Below are positions 11,865-23,582 of a DNA stretch of 64,000 bases, in pieces. Positions within the stretch are counted from its first letter, which is position 1. Each line of letters starts with the position of its first letter. The notes beneath the pieces were generated by a model, which did not search any database, had not been told where the DNA came from, and saw nothing but the letters and a program-made list of their open reading frames with translations. The position numbers and the translations under genes were made by a program. The stretch is from the NCBI GenBank assembly GCA_023079485.1, contig CM041115.1, positions 29,130,826-29,194,825 on the forward strand, given 5' to 3'. The DNA is from Archilochus colubris. Taxonomy: Eukaryota > Chordata > Aves > Apodiformes > Trochilidae.

Positions 11865-12055
11865 GTGTGATAGCAGTTGTGATATTCATCCTGCTTTGCA
11901 TCACTGCTATAAGCATACGTATTTATAAGAAAAAGGGCATATACTCAAAAAATGAGACAAAAGGATCAGAAAATGAGGAAAGCACTGAATCTGCACTGAA
12001 AAGTGAGCTCAGCATGCAAAACACAGCCAGTGAAAATCAAAAGGAATACTTCTGA
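11865..12055 (+). CDS. CNTNAP4: Caspr4-like terminal coding exon: transmembrane helix and cytoplasmic tail
   Basis: Final coding exon. The acceptor is TTCTTCTTCTAG before 11865. The first two bases complete Gly, and the exon then encodes the single membrane helix VIAVVIFILLCITAISI, a basic stop-transfer segment RIYKKKGIYSKNE and an acidic/Ser-rich tail ending ENQKEYF, with TGA at 12053-12055. In the family the juxtamembrane part binds band 4.1 proteins and the extreme C-terminus binds PDZ domains. The ALKSEL-MQN-SENQKEYF tail is what points to CNTNAP4 rather than CNTNAP2, 3 or 5. From recall, mammalian CNTNAP4 ends in one further Phe, so this tail would be one residue shorter; not verified. 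Caspr4 acts at neuronal, especially inhibitory, synapses. Confidence 0.9.
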
Positions 12056-12159
12056 TTGGCATTCATGATTTAGTTTAATATAATAATGCGATGGTCTGAC
12101 TTTCTTGCTAAGCCAGGGGCTCTCAATGGACAGAAAAAGCTCTAGTACTCTGAAATAAA
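12056..12159 (+). other. CNTNAP4: Likely start of 3' UTR with a candidate poly(A) signal
   Basis: Sequence directly after the stop codon. The first AATAAA is at 12154-12159, about 100 bases past the stop. The region after it is only mildly GT-rich, so this may not be the used site. Other AATAAA copies occur at 14725, 15102 and 15118, but such hexamers are frequent by chance in DNA this AT-rich. The true 3' end cannot be fixed from sequence. Confidence 0.4.
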
Positions 12160-12645
12160 TGCAATGGGTTTGACACTTACTATACTCCACATGTTCAGTC
12201 TCAGTGGTTGCTATAGGGGGCCTCTTTAATGACATGCATTCCTTTACCATTATACTTAAATGCATTTCATGTAACAGTGAATTAGATATTGTAACCAATT
12301 TCATTGTTGGTAGTTTCCGACCAGTCTGATGTGACCTTCTACAGCTAAAGTTTAACGTACATACTGAATATGATTTTTGAATAGGAAAATTGTTATGAAT
12401 TTATTCCCATACTTTTCTTTAGCATTTGATTCTAGAATTTTGTTCAAGGTGAAAGTTGGATTCTAAGACTTGTGTTACTAAAGAAATTCTTTGTGTTGCA
12501 GTATAGTGATCCCTCTTACTTTGTTCAAAATGCCTTTTGAACTGCTGTTGGCTGGTGTCAGCATCTCCTTGTGAGTTACAGAGTTCAGTGTCCAAAAGAA
12601 ACTGTATCTCTTTCCCTTGGTATGTGACCAATGTTATTGTTATCC

Positions 12646-12665
12646 TTTTTTTTTTTTTTTTTTTT
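12646..12665. repeat. T20 homopolymer
   Basis: Twenty T residues. No recognisable transposon adjoins it. Confidence 0.95.
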
Positions 12666-15600
12666 CCTCCCATGCCTAACAGGACTTAACACTGAAGGGT
12701 GTATAATCTTTAGAAATGCTGTAAAATCTTTTTTGCACTAGTTTTTCGCTTACAGTCAAGTGAAACACTTGATACACTCATGAGCATTCTAGGCATTTAG
12801 AATAATATTGGGATCAAAAGAGGCAAGAAGCTTGCTGGGAAATTCAAGAAACATATCAACAATAGTTAAATTATCATGAATGAAAACACCAAAAGATTAT
12901 AAAAATAATATGATCCCTGGAGTATAGTGATGCTCCTTCTGTCAATGAGTATTGTTCTGTGCACTACCTGTGACATACTAGCCTGAAAAATCTTGCCCTT
13001 GAGGTGTTTCAGACCTCAAGATTAAGTTGTTCTGAATTATAAGAATTGTTTACGATTATTATGGTGGTGGAAATAGGGGATCTGGAGACTCATACAGTGG
13101 CTGCTACTTGAACACTTTTGTTCTTCACACTTAATGGTACCTAATGTACCTCTGTGACATAAGGTCTGATTATACCCTTCAAAAGTATAGAGGTGCTTAA
13201 TCTCCTGACATAGCAAATGAGGGAAGTCTGTGAAGTTGTCTAAGCAAATAAAGTAGGTTTAAGTTGTCTAAACAGAAGACTGTATAGTCACTGTAGATAC
13301 CATTGGATATCTGAAATATCCATGTGTCCTGGTGGGAGTGTCACAAGTCCTGCAAAGGTATGTGTGTTTTGGAGGAGACAGTTGGAAATAGTTAGAATAT
13401 CCCAAAGCATCAAAAATGTCACTTGATACCATGATTTAAGTAACTGATACACACACAAAGGATTTTATGCATTGGTAACAGTCATTGTTTTTTCTCTTCT
13501 TTCAGTAGAGCTAGAACCTAAACTGTGAAGTTAAGAAAATATTAATATACACACCCAAGAACATTATAAAGACATGTAAACCTGTTGTGGTCTACCAAAG
13601 TTTTAACATGTAAGCTTCTTTACATAAATGGTAGTTGTGAATACAAATGGCAGGTATTATCATCTTGAAAATTTTATTTAATTCCATATGCCTTTAAGAA
13701 TTCTGCAGTTCCTTTTCTGCTTCCTCCTGTATAACTTCATTTATTTTAGGAACAAATTATTACCTATTTTGGTACCTTAAGGTTTTACAAGCAGAGCTTT
13801 TTCAGATTAAGATGAAACTGCTTTCTTGTTTTTCTCATTTTTGCTATTCTACATGAATGTGTAGTATATCAATCGGGTTGAGGATCCAGGATCAATAACT
13901 AGAAATCTACCTTATGTATTTATTAGTGTATTTGCTGATACAGTTTGGTCATGACAATAGGTCACCTTTAAGAAAAGGACAGAACATGGTGAGGGAATAA
14001 TGCTCGCTGATGTAACTGATGTTGACAAGAATATCCTGTTTTCTGGATGGGGAGTGGAGAAGACAGAAACCTCACATGGGTGATGAGAAGACCTTGAATT
14101 TTAACATTTTCTACTTTGGAGCATCTCAGTCTAGCTAGTTACTTTAAAGTGGAAATTAGGGTCCCTTCTGGTGTGAAATAAATTCCGTTAAATTTAAGAG
14201 GTGTCCTTCCATAGTCTTCTCTGTAACTCAGAGTCTCTTCATCTCAAGAGGCCTTCTCTTACAGATTTGTCAGTGTCCACCCTTTTATGTCACTTAAATC
14301 AACAAATCTGTTGGCAGTGATGAGTCCCAGTCAACTCCTTATTTTTGTCAATGTGAGATGTAATAACCACGTGACAAAAAAATTGCATGATTGTGTTTAT
14401 TATAATACATTCAACCCTCCAAACATAAATTCTGATTGAATTGCAAAAGATAGAGTATTTCTATGAGTTACCCACATGCTAACCTAATAAAACCTAAAGG
14501 GTACCCACACCAGGATAAGTTGGAAGTATGCAGATACAACTTTTCAATCACTTGCTTTTACTTCTGTTTTCTTGATAATTTCTATTGTATGTTTTCATGA
14601 AGAGAAAGATCTCTTCCCTTTCTTCATTTTATTACAAATGAATAATAATTTTCTTGCCCTATTCCGTAGAGATTTTTAAAACAAAAGGAAGGAGAAACCT
14701 TTATTCTTTATTTCACAGACCAATTAATAAAGAGGTGGCAGGGCATAAATGCCTGTGTCAATAGCACATTATTGCATTCAAAGACCCTTTTAATGCATTT
14801 AATTATATGAGGGAAATACAGAAATGAATTTTATTGAATGGATATCTGCAGATTTGTAGCATATAATTAATCTCTCTGAAGATGCAATGACCATTTTCAC
14901 CTGTAGGAAAGGTGACCATATATTCGTGAGATTAATCTGAAATATACAGTTCCACTATCAATGAAGCAGCATTTTACATTACCTGCTGCATGTCTGTTGG
15001 TAAAACAAAAATGGTAACACTGAAGTGTGCTGAGACATACAACATTTCGTTGTCCCTTTTTTGATTTTCTATTCCAATGTGTGACTTTTCACCTCTCTGT
15101 TAATAAAACCTTTTTAAAATAAAGGGAGGAAAATATAAAAAAAATGTATTAAAAAGTTTAAAATGGACAACAATATACTGATTTTTTTAAGAGTAAAATA
15201 TGTAGTAGTGCACATGATATACTGGTGAGTGTGGTTATTTATAGATATTACTGAGTGCTAATGTAACAAATTTAGAACACACTGACACATTTCCCGTAGC
15301 AAACACATTTTTTTCTGGAATGTATTAGAAAATAAGTAGCATGTAAGCTGGTACATTTTAAAAACTTTGTGTGGACGCTAACTACGAAAGGCTTGTAATT
15401 ATTTATGCACTTAACATTACCTGCATAAATATGTTCAAGTTAGGTTTTGGGAAAACATTTTCCAGCACATTCACTGTTTTGTGGATGAAGAATATGCAAA
15501 ATTCTAAGTGCACAATTTAGTATTAAATTTACTTGCAGTAAAAAGAATTTTATGGTACCATTATTCATGGCAATGACATACAATGAAAAGAGCTTGTAAA

Positions 15601-17267
15601 AGACAAAACACAGAATTCCTGGGAACAATCAGTTGTGTAGATTAGAGTGGACAGGTTTAGATTTTGAGGCCACAGCACCAGTGTAAGAGAAAGTAATAAG
15701 ATGCACTATTCCAAGTAAGTAGAGGATTGATAAGAAAGTATCTTTTTGAAATTAATTACCTTGAGAGGTAATTGTAAAACGTTACACTCAAGGCAAAGTT
15801 GTAGCTGTATAATCCATGTGACATCACAAGGGAAGACTGTTCTTTATAACAGAAAAATGTTTGCTAAATCAGAAAACTGAAAAAGCAAATGCCCTAGTTT
15901 CTGGGCTGCAATGCAGAGTCTCTGGAGTGAGTTTGCAGAGGCGTGGCATAGTTTTTTCAGACTGAGCTGCTAATTCTGCAGCTGAATATATAATGTATCC
16001 ATAGTATTTCCAACCATTTAATGAGATTGTTCCTTATCAAGAAAGAAGAAAAACAAAAACCCAACAAAATTAGAGCTGAATAAAAAAGTAGAAGTATAAA
16101 GGCACTGAAGTAATTTCAGCATTTCTTTGAAGTACACATGCTTAAGAGAATAAGAAAAAGAAAGGAACTTTCCTCTAAATTTATTCTTTTCAGAACCTTC
16201 TCTTTCAGCTTTTTGGTGATAGTGGGAAGGAAGGGTTGAAAAGGTTGGGAGCAAAGGTGTTAAAGCTTCTAATACAAGAAATAGAAACAAGAAAATAAAG
16301 GTGCTTTTGGGCTGTGCTTTTTTTAAGAAGCTAGGCTTGTCTGTATCCTTGAAAGGCTGTCTGAAAAGAATTTTTTAGAAGAACTGGATATGTTGTCCAA
16401 ATGTCTTAATATTTGATTTTACCACTAATGGAATGGTAAGAATGGAATCCAACATCAAAACTTCATTGCAGAGAGATTCATGCCTTTCCTTCGAATTCTG
16501 ACATAAAATCTTATTAAGCTTTGAGATTGTATTTATAATTAATTTTTGAGTTTTTATTAATATTTACGTATTATGTACATAACACTGAATAAATCATGCC
16601 TAATGGACTTTTTAAATAGCATGTAAAAATCTCCATAAGCATGTGACCAAATGTGTACATACTCATACATATGCATGGCTTTTATTATTTTTGTTTGTTT
16701 TGAGAAATCCTTTGGTAGCAAAATAAAGTGTTCTTTCACACACAAACAGTCACTACATTGAAGAGCACGTTTCAGATATTGTCCACTATGTATCTTGGAA
16801 AAATACTTATTGAAGACTAACCATCTAAGCATCTTTACTGATTCAATTGGTGAATTTCCCCCAGACAGCTAGGAAATTTTAGGAAGCACCAGGACTCATG
16901 CCTTCAGATTAGGTGAGGTAGTGGCATCAACAAAAGACTCCTCAGAATGCAAGAGAAACAGCTACTCAAAATGCTTCTGAGCTCCAAGAAAATCTAAGAG
17001 GAATTAACCATGGGTTACACCATATTTCATAGGTTTGCATTTATCATCAGTAACTTAGTGATAACAGCATTAAAAAGAACTATTAAAGAAATACATCTAT
17101 TATTTAGCAAACTGACCAATACCAGATAGGACTTGGTAATCTTAGTATGCTATACTTTTTAATACAGCATAAATTTAGGGTCATCCAGCTTATTCTGATA
17201 TATGCAAGAATTTACTATTTCAAATACAATGCAAATACAATTGTTGGGGATCTATGAATTCAATTTC

Positions 17268-17291
17268 AAAAAAAAAAAAAAAAAAAAAAAA
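17268..17291. repeat. A24 homopolymer
   Basis: Twenty-four A residues. No processed gene copy or SINE body could be recognised upstream of it, so it looks like a slippage tract rather than a retrotransposed tail. Confidence 0.95.
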
Positions 17292-17946
17292 GCTGAAGTG
17301 CCTTGCAAGCATTTTATAAAGCAAACGATAATTTAACTGAATCAGCCATCATAAAATCTTCTGGATTAAAAAAAGAAAGGTTGCGAAACATTTCTCACTA
17401 CATAATATAAATTCAGTTATGGATGCCTCTTCATAAATTATTTAAGTAACAGGCTTTCAGAATACTTCTGCATGACAGAAGTGTGTAGATTGAGCTCTGA
17501 GAGGGGTCAAGAATATTTATCCTACCCTTAAGTGTATGGTGTTGAAAGAAGCCATTAACTTTTACACTCCAATGTACAATATGAAAAAAATACATTTTGA
17601 CTAGCTTGATACATTAATATTTTTAAAGCCCTTTGAAGATAGAAACCTTTATATGTGGTCAGCATTGTAATAGGAATAAATGTTATGCCAAAAGAACACT
17701 AATTAGTTGTATTTATTTTAATATATACATTTCAAAGGACAGTCCTTTTTCTTTCAAAGGGCAGAAATAATAATGATTTTCCTCGTATTTAATGAATAAA
17801 GACAGAGTGACAGATGAATGAAGAGGGGAAAGATTTTGGACTATTTACTTTTTTTTGTAGTATAGATTTGATTGCATGTTCTCTTGTTGGATTTTGTTTT
17901 GTGGATTTTTTTTTCTTTATGAGAGATTTGGTTTGTTTGCTATGGT

Positions 17947-17969
17947 TTTATTTATTTATTTATTTATTT
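17947..17969. repeat. (TTTA)n microsatellite
   Basis: Five to six uninterrupted TTTA units. Confidence 0.95.
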
Positions 17970-19769
17970 GTTTTTTAATGAGCAAATGAGAGCCCAAAAC
18001 ATTTTCATCTAACTAGATGGGTAATACTTGAAATAAACAAGATAGTTATCATATAGACAAAGACAAAACATGGAAACATGGATTATAACAACACATCTAC
18101 ATTCCTACAAAATGTTTCTTTCTAATTGATTAGGTCAATGGAAGCATCATATGTATATATTTTAACTGTAAATCCTGGTTCCTTCTTAGTAGTTTCAACT
18201 GCCTCTGTAATTCTGTTTGCTACAATTTTTAGTTACCAGGAAGTTACTTCTAACAACTAGTCAGTCCTAGGCTTACCATATTTTAATTTTTAATAACAGA
18301 ATAAAAAATGTACTGTGTATCTTTAAACCAATTATACATAAGAAATAATACTTATCTAGATAAAATAATTGTGTATTTACTAGCATGCATGTTCTATTCA
18401 AAGTATCAAATCCAAAAGTAAACATCTAGTAGGTTGGGATTTTCATTCATTTTTTATTTGTCTGGGTGTTTTTTAGTGCACTTCTCTTCCTAGATAAACA
18501 AACAGGATCACTTCTAGCTTAGTCACACACTGCTTGTAAACAAATTATCTTAAAAGGGCGGTACAGAAATCTAATATTTAATTTTAAAAACTATAGGAAA
18601 ATCTATAAGAAAAATTAAGAATTTTTCAGTAGTTGAAGCCACAAGTTATAGTATTTCCCTTTTCTAATTAAAATATTAGTAAACATTTTGTATATTCTGT
18701 AACTTTTTTCCCCACTACATTCAGTCTAGAAATACAGCTTTACAATATCTTCTCACCATGAAAACTCAAAAATTTTACCTGCAAAATAATATTTTTACAG
18801 ATTCAGAAAATCCTTTAGCAGTTACTGGTTTTTAGGTTTTGTTTTTGTGGGGGTTTTTTACTGAAAAACAGGTCCTTATTCTTGCATAGAAAATGAAATT
18901 AATATATAAATTAATTGTTAAGAATTGTGATCTGTAGTAACTCATATTTGAATTATTGATATTGTGCTGCTATGATTTTGCTTCTTTAATGTTCAAGTTC
19001 ATAATATGTGCATGTTTGATTCAAAGTAATTTTTTGTTAACATGTCAGAAATATGTAAGTGCTATGTGTCAGGTGTTTTACAGATAATTCCTACAGAAAG
19101 TAGCACTTAAATACACTATAGGATTTTCAGAATGTGTCATATATTACTTTACATTACACTTTGATAAAGCTCATTTATTTTTATATAACTTACTGTGATG
19201 GATTTATGTTTTATTCCCAGGACACATAGTGAGAATTAAACATCAAAATTAACAGAAAAGCAAAATAAAACAAATCAGAAATTTTCTTTGTTGATAAAGC
19301 TGTTATTATAAAAGTCCTGAAAAATTGTTTTATTATATTCCTGTACAGCTATTTTTCAAATCATATGAAGTGTTTATTTTAGATCATGTTATCAAGCACA
19401 TCTCTTTTCAATTACTTCGGTTGTAATAGCAAGCTAAGAGTAATTTTAGTTTCAAATTGATATCTAGCAGTCTGTCTGTCTCAATAAAGTATTTCAATCT
19501 GTAAATGAAGTACAGCATGAAATATCTAGTATGAATCTTCTCACAGCAAAACAATAGCGATAATTAATACCCCCCTGAAATAGAAAGATCTTTGAATGTC
19601 TAGAATTGCCTTGACAGTGTTATTGTATGATTATAAGTACACCTATTTAGTTAGAATCTAATTAGGAAAGCATTAGTAAATGCCTATTATTTAGTACTTG
19701 AGAACGGTTAAGTGCTGCATTCGACAAATGAAATTTTTTTTTAATTAATCAAATAGTGCATATTATGGT

Positions 19770-19806
19770 CATAATGCTGCCCTTGCACTGGGCATAATGC
19801 TTGCCC
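19770..19806. repeat. Short direct repeat CATAATGC-TGCCC
   Basis: CATAATGCTGCCC at 19770-19782 and CATAATGCTTGCCC at 19793-19806, start to start 23 bases. They lie in a stretch (about 19,690-19,890) of more balanced base composition than its AT-rich surroundings. Function unknown; it could be part of a regulatory element. Confidence 0.6.
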
Positions 19807-20940
19807 GCTGTGGAACTTCCTAGTGATTAAAAGTAATTTCTCCATTACCAGGTTCACCTTTGGGCTCTGTAGCATACTCTATTATCCTTAAAAACTAATT
19901 ATTTTTCCAGTAAACCTGTGTTACTGCTTCATGATAGCCTTTTTATTTCATCTACGAATTTCTTCCTTCTTTGCACCACTGCTAAAACCATGTAACTAGT
20001 GGGGAATCTATACTCGTAATTACACAGAGAGTTGCTGCAGCAGAGGTTGCTTTTCCATTAGGTGGTTGTTGTACTGTGAGTTGGCTGCTCAAAATAGGTC
20101 ACGCCTGTGAGCATTCCCTTGCACTGACAACTAGCACAGCTGTCCTGTTACCACATTGCTGACCCGTGTCCTGTCAAACTGTATGGGCTTTGTACTTTTC
20201 ATTGTCTTCTGGGCTGAAATCCTGGGAAAAAAATCCTACTACCTACCTTCAGTGCATAGGTCTCCCAAGCATGACCTAACATCACTGGTCATGTAGTGCT
20301 TCTCTGAAGTCCTAATCCCAGCTGGATACTGGGAGGAAGCATGAATACTGCTGTTCCTACATGATACTATGATGGAAAGGCATCTACAGCAGCCAGATAT
20401 GGATACACCTAACCTGGAGACTTAGTCTTATTACATGCTCAATAAAAAGGATAAGAAAATCAAGAGTGACAACTTCTGCTCAGGCCCTAGAAAGGAGGCA
20501 GGGCATCAGCAGGGAGGTTACAGTTCAGGCTGTGGCTGAGCAATGACCTGGTCTGCATGAGGAACTGAGGGGGAAGCTGCAAAGGAGGGGCAGGAGCTGG
20601 TTGTTTCTCATCCTGTTGGTGGACAGAAAAAGAAAAATGTGACTTTTGGTTCACATTTTTAAGGCTTTTCTAGAGAAAATATGTTAAACAAACAAACAAA
20701 ACCTGCATGCTTTAGCTGTTGTGCTTCAAGAAAACAAAAAATCAGACAGTAAGTATCTGGCTTTACTCCAGAGACAGTGACATAAGGCAAGAAGATAAAA
20801 CCTCATAATGCTTTGTTAGAACATGCTCCTAGAAGTCAGTCTTCCTCTCTCACACAGTATAAGCAAGATTTTCAGAAGCACTTGTATTGATTCAGGAAAA
20901 TAACAGCTTGACATTCTGTACAAAATCCCTAATCATTCAG

Positions 20941-21404
20941 TTCACAGAATCACAGAACGGCTGAAGTCAGAAGGGATGCCTAGAAGTTAGCTAATACAGA
21001 AATATCTGCTCAAGCAGGGCCAGGTAAAGCTGGTCGCCCAGGATCATGTCCAGACAGATTTTGAATGTCTCCAGTGAAGGAGATTCCACAACATCTCTGG
21101 CCAACCTCTGTCAATGTTTAGTCACCCTCAAAGATTAAAAGTGTTTCCTGATGTTCAGAAGGAACATTCTACATATCAGTTTGTGCCCAGTGACTCGTAT
21201 CCTGTCAGTGGGCACCACTGGAGAAACTCTGGTTCCACCTGTACACAGTCCCTGCAGGCATTTATATATGTGGATGACATAACCCCATGAGTATTTGTTC
21301 CTCTAGAGTGAGAAGTCCCAGCTCTCTCAGTCTCCTCATGGGACAGATCTCCAGTTCTCTGACATTTTCTGTATCCCTTTCCTGGACCCCCTATTGCCGA
21401 GGAG
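20941..21404 (-). mobile_element. CR1 LINE 3' fragment
   Basis: Starts CACAGAATCACAGAACGG (terminal repeats in reverse), followed by the CR1 3' UTR with AGCAGGGCCAGG and CCAGACAGATTTTGAATGTCTCCAGTGAAGGAGATTCCACAAC, which on the minus strand encodes the end of ORF2. It runs to about 21404, where a second reverse CR1 of another subfamily begins. All frames are broken. Confidence 0.88.
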
Positions 21405-21409
21405 AGGGA

Positions 21410-22792
21410 GAATCATAATAATTTAATTTGGAAAAGACCTTTGGGTCCAACCATGAGGCTACTGCTGCCAAGTCCACCATTAAAACACACTTATTAGTGC
21501 CACATCTACCCATCTTTTAAATACCTCCAGGGATGGTGACTCCACCATTTAACTGCACAGCCTGCTCCATTGCCTGACAATCCTTTCGGTGATAAAAGTT
21601 TTCCTAATATCCAATCTAAAACTCCTCTATCACAACTTGACACCATTTTTTTGTCCTTTCACTTGCTACTTGGGAGAAGAGACCAAACTCTACCTTACTA
21701 TCACTTCCTTTCAAGTAAATGTAGAGTGGTAAGGTCTCCCCTCAGACTGCTTTTCTACAGACCAAACAATCCCAGTTCCCTCAGACACTTCTCATGAAAC
21801 ATGCTTTAGGCCCTCCACCAGCTTCATTGCCCCTTTTTAGACATGCTCCAACACCTCATTGTCCTTCATGTAGTGGGGGTCCAAAACTGAATTCAATGCT
21901 TGAGGTGCAGCCTCACCTGTGCTGAATACAGGGGGAAAATCACTTACCTTGTCTTGCTGGCCACACTGTGGCTGATACAAGCCAGGATGCTATTGGCCTT
22001 GGCCACCTGGGCACACTGCTGGGTCATAATCAGCTGGTTATGAACCAGTGCCCCCAGGTTCTTTTCAGCCAGCTCACTTTCCATCAACTTTTTCCCAAGC
22101 CTGTCATGTTTCATAGTGTTGTTTCTGTGACTCGTGTAGGATCTGGCTTGTTCTTGTTGAAGCTCACACAACTGGCCTTGGCCCATCAACCAGCCTGTCC
22201 AGGTCCCTCTCTAGAGCCAGCCTACACTTAAATAAATCAAAATTCCTTCTTGGGTCATCTGAAAACTTACTGAGGGTACACTCAATCCTGGCCTCCTTCA
22301 GGTAATTCAGAAGACAATTTCTCCAGCAGAATGCTATGGAAACATCTGTCAGGAGTTTTACTAACATCCACAGCCTTTCCCTCATCCACTAAGTGGGTCA
22401 CCTAGTCATAAAATGACATCAGGTTATTCAAGTGGGGATTTCTCTTTCATAAACCCATGCTGATCGGGCCTAATTGCTTTGTTGTCATGCATATGCCACA
22501 TGATGACCCTCAAGATGATTTGCTTCATAACCTTCTCCATCACTGAAGTCAGGCTGACAGGACTGTAGTTCCCTGGATACTCCTTCTGGCCTTCTGATAG
22601 ATGGGCATCATATTTACTAGCCTCCAGTGAACTGGGACCCTCCTGATTATCCAGAACTGCTGATAAATGATGCAAAGTGGATTGGTGAGTAATTCCACTG
22701 GCTCCTCCAGTACCCTTATTTGGGCCCCATCTTAGCTGTGTCTCATCCCTGCACTTGTGTGTGTCCATGTGATGTAGTAGGTTGCTAAGCAT
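21410..22792 (-). mobile_element. CR1 LINE (older subfamily), 3' UTR to mid reverse transcriptase
   Basis: Begins AGAATCATAATAATTTAATTTGGAAAAGACCTTTGGGTCCAACC, a different CR1 3' subfamily from its neighbour. The minus strand then shows ORF2 pieces: a C-terminal region near 21.95-22.19 kb, the reverse transcriptase catalytic block near 22.25 kb reading CTLSKFSDD (the usual FADD with A to S), and the fingers region at 22424-22792 with NYSPVSLTSVMEKVM and DQHGFM. The intervening palm is partly deleted. Multiple frameshifts make it inactive. Confidence 0.85.
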
Positions 22793-23344
22793 TCCTGCTT
22801 GGACTGCGGGGGCTCCATTCTGCTCCCTGTCCTTGTATGCCAGTGCAGGGGGGCAGCTACCTAGAAAACAACGGGTCTTATTACTAAAGACTGAGGTAAA
22901 GAAGGCATTAAGTACTTCAGCACCTCAGACTCTTTTTCATCTTTTGTGACTGTGTTTCCTCCCCATCCAATATAGAATGGAGATTCTCCTTAGTTTTCTC
23001 TGGTTGCTAATGTATTCACAGAAGTCCAGATAGATCATATCTCTTGCCCACTGATGTAGTTACCCAATAATAGAAAGGCACTAGGTTCATCAGGGAGGAT
23101 TTGCCATTAGTGAAACCGTACTGGCTATGTTGGATCACGTTCATGTCCTCCATGTGCCTTATCAGACCTTCTGGGACAATCTCCTCCATGATTTTCCAGG
23201 CACAGAGGTGAGGCTGACAGGAAGTTAGTTACCAGGGTCCTCCTTCCTACCCTATTTAAAAATGAGTGTAATATGTCATTCCTGTGTCCTGGAGTGACAG
23301 AGAATTCCTGAGTGACAGGACTCAGGGAAATGATAGGAAACTGA
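22793..23344 (-). mobile_element. CR1 LINE remnants, internal region
   Basis: Continues the reverse CR1 pile with phrases from avian CR1-like internal sequence, such as the minus-strand counterpart of ACTGAGGTAAAGAAGGCATTAAGTA at about 22888-22912 and of CGTACTGGCTATGTTGGATCAC near 23120. No frame of useful length survives. Whether this is one copy with the previous entry or a separate one is unclear; the RT-like order is partly duplicated, which suggests two. Confidence 0.6.
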
Positions 23345-23582
23345 ACCAAGGGAGGTTTAGGTTAGATATTCATCAAAGGCTCTTCACCCAGATGGCATTT
23401 GAGCAGTGGAACAGGCTCCCTAGAAGTGGTCTCAGCCCCAGTCTTGCCTGAGTCAGGAAGCATTTATATGACACTCTCATTTGGACGAATCATTCTCAAG
23501 TAATTCTGGGGGTGCCTTACACCGGGACAGGAGTTGGACTTGATGATCTTGATTAGTCCTTTCCTACCTGTCATATTCTATT
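23345..23582 (+). mobile_element. CR1 LINE 3' end nested in a reverse CR1
   Basis: The orientation switches. GGAGGTTTAGGTTAGATATTCATC, then GAGCAGTGGAACAGGCTCCCTAG and GGGACAGGAGTTGGACTTGATGATC are the forward CR1 terminal region, ending at TCATATTCTATTA. On both sides the sequence is reverse CR1, so this copy appears inserted into it, or the locus was rearranged. Confidence 0.8.

Larger units (their letters stand above)
12160..20940. other. Unique AT-rich DNA, possible distal 3' UTR then intergenic; no gene seen
   Basis: No coding gene, RNA gene or transposon was recognised. The open frames (up to about 91 codons, for example near 16.0-16.8 kb on the minus strand) have compositions expected from AT-rich non-coding sequence. 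The stretch is unusually free of CR1 for this window. The first 3 kb could be 3' UTR of the CNTNAP4-like gene. Homopolymer runs and a short direct repeat are listed separately. Confidence 0.6.

Noticed and set aside
15440..16832. Minus-strand open frames of 62-91 codons
   Set aside because: Phe/Leu/Ser-rich products of AT-rich DNA, with no domain, no splice context and no recognisable family.
17268..17291. A24 run as the tail of a processed pseudogene or SINE
   Set aside because: No gene-like or SINE-like body, poly(A) signal arrangement or target-site duplication could be recognised upstream.
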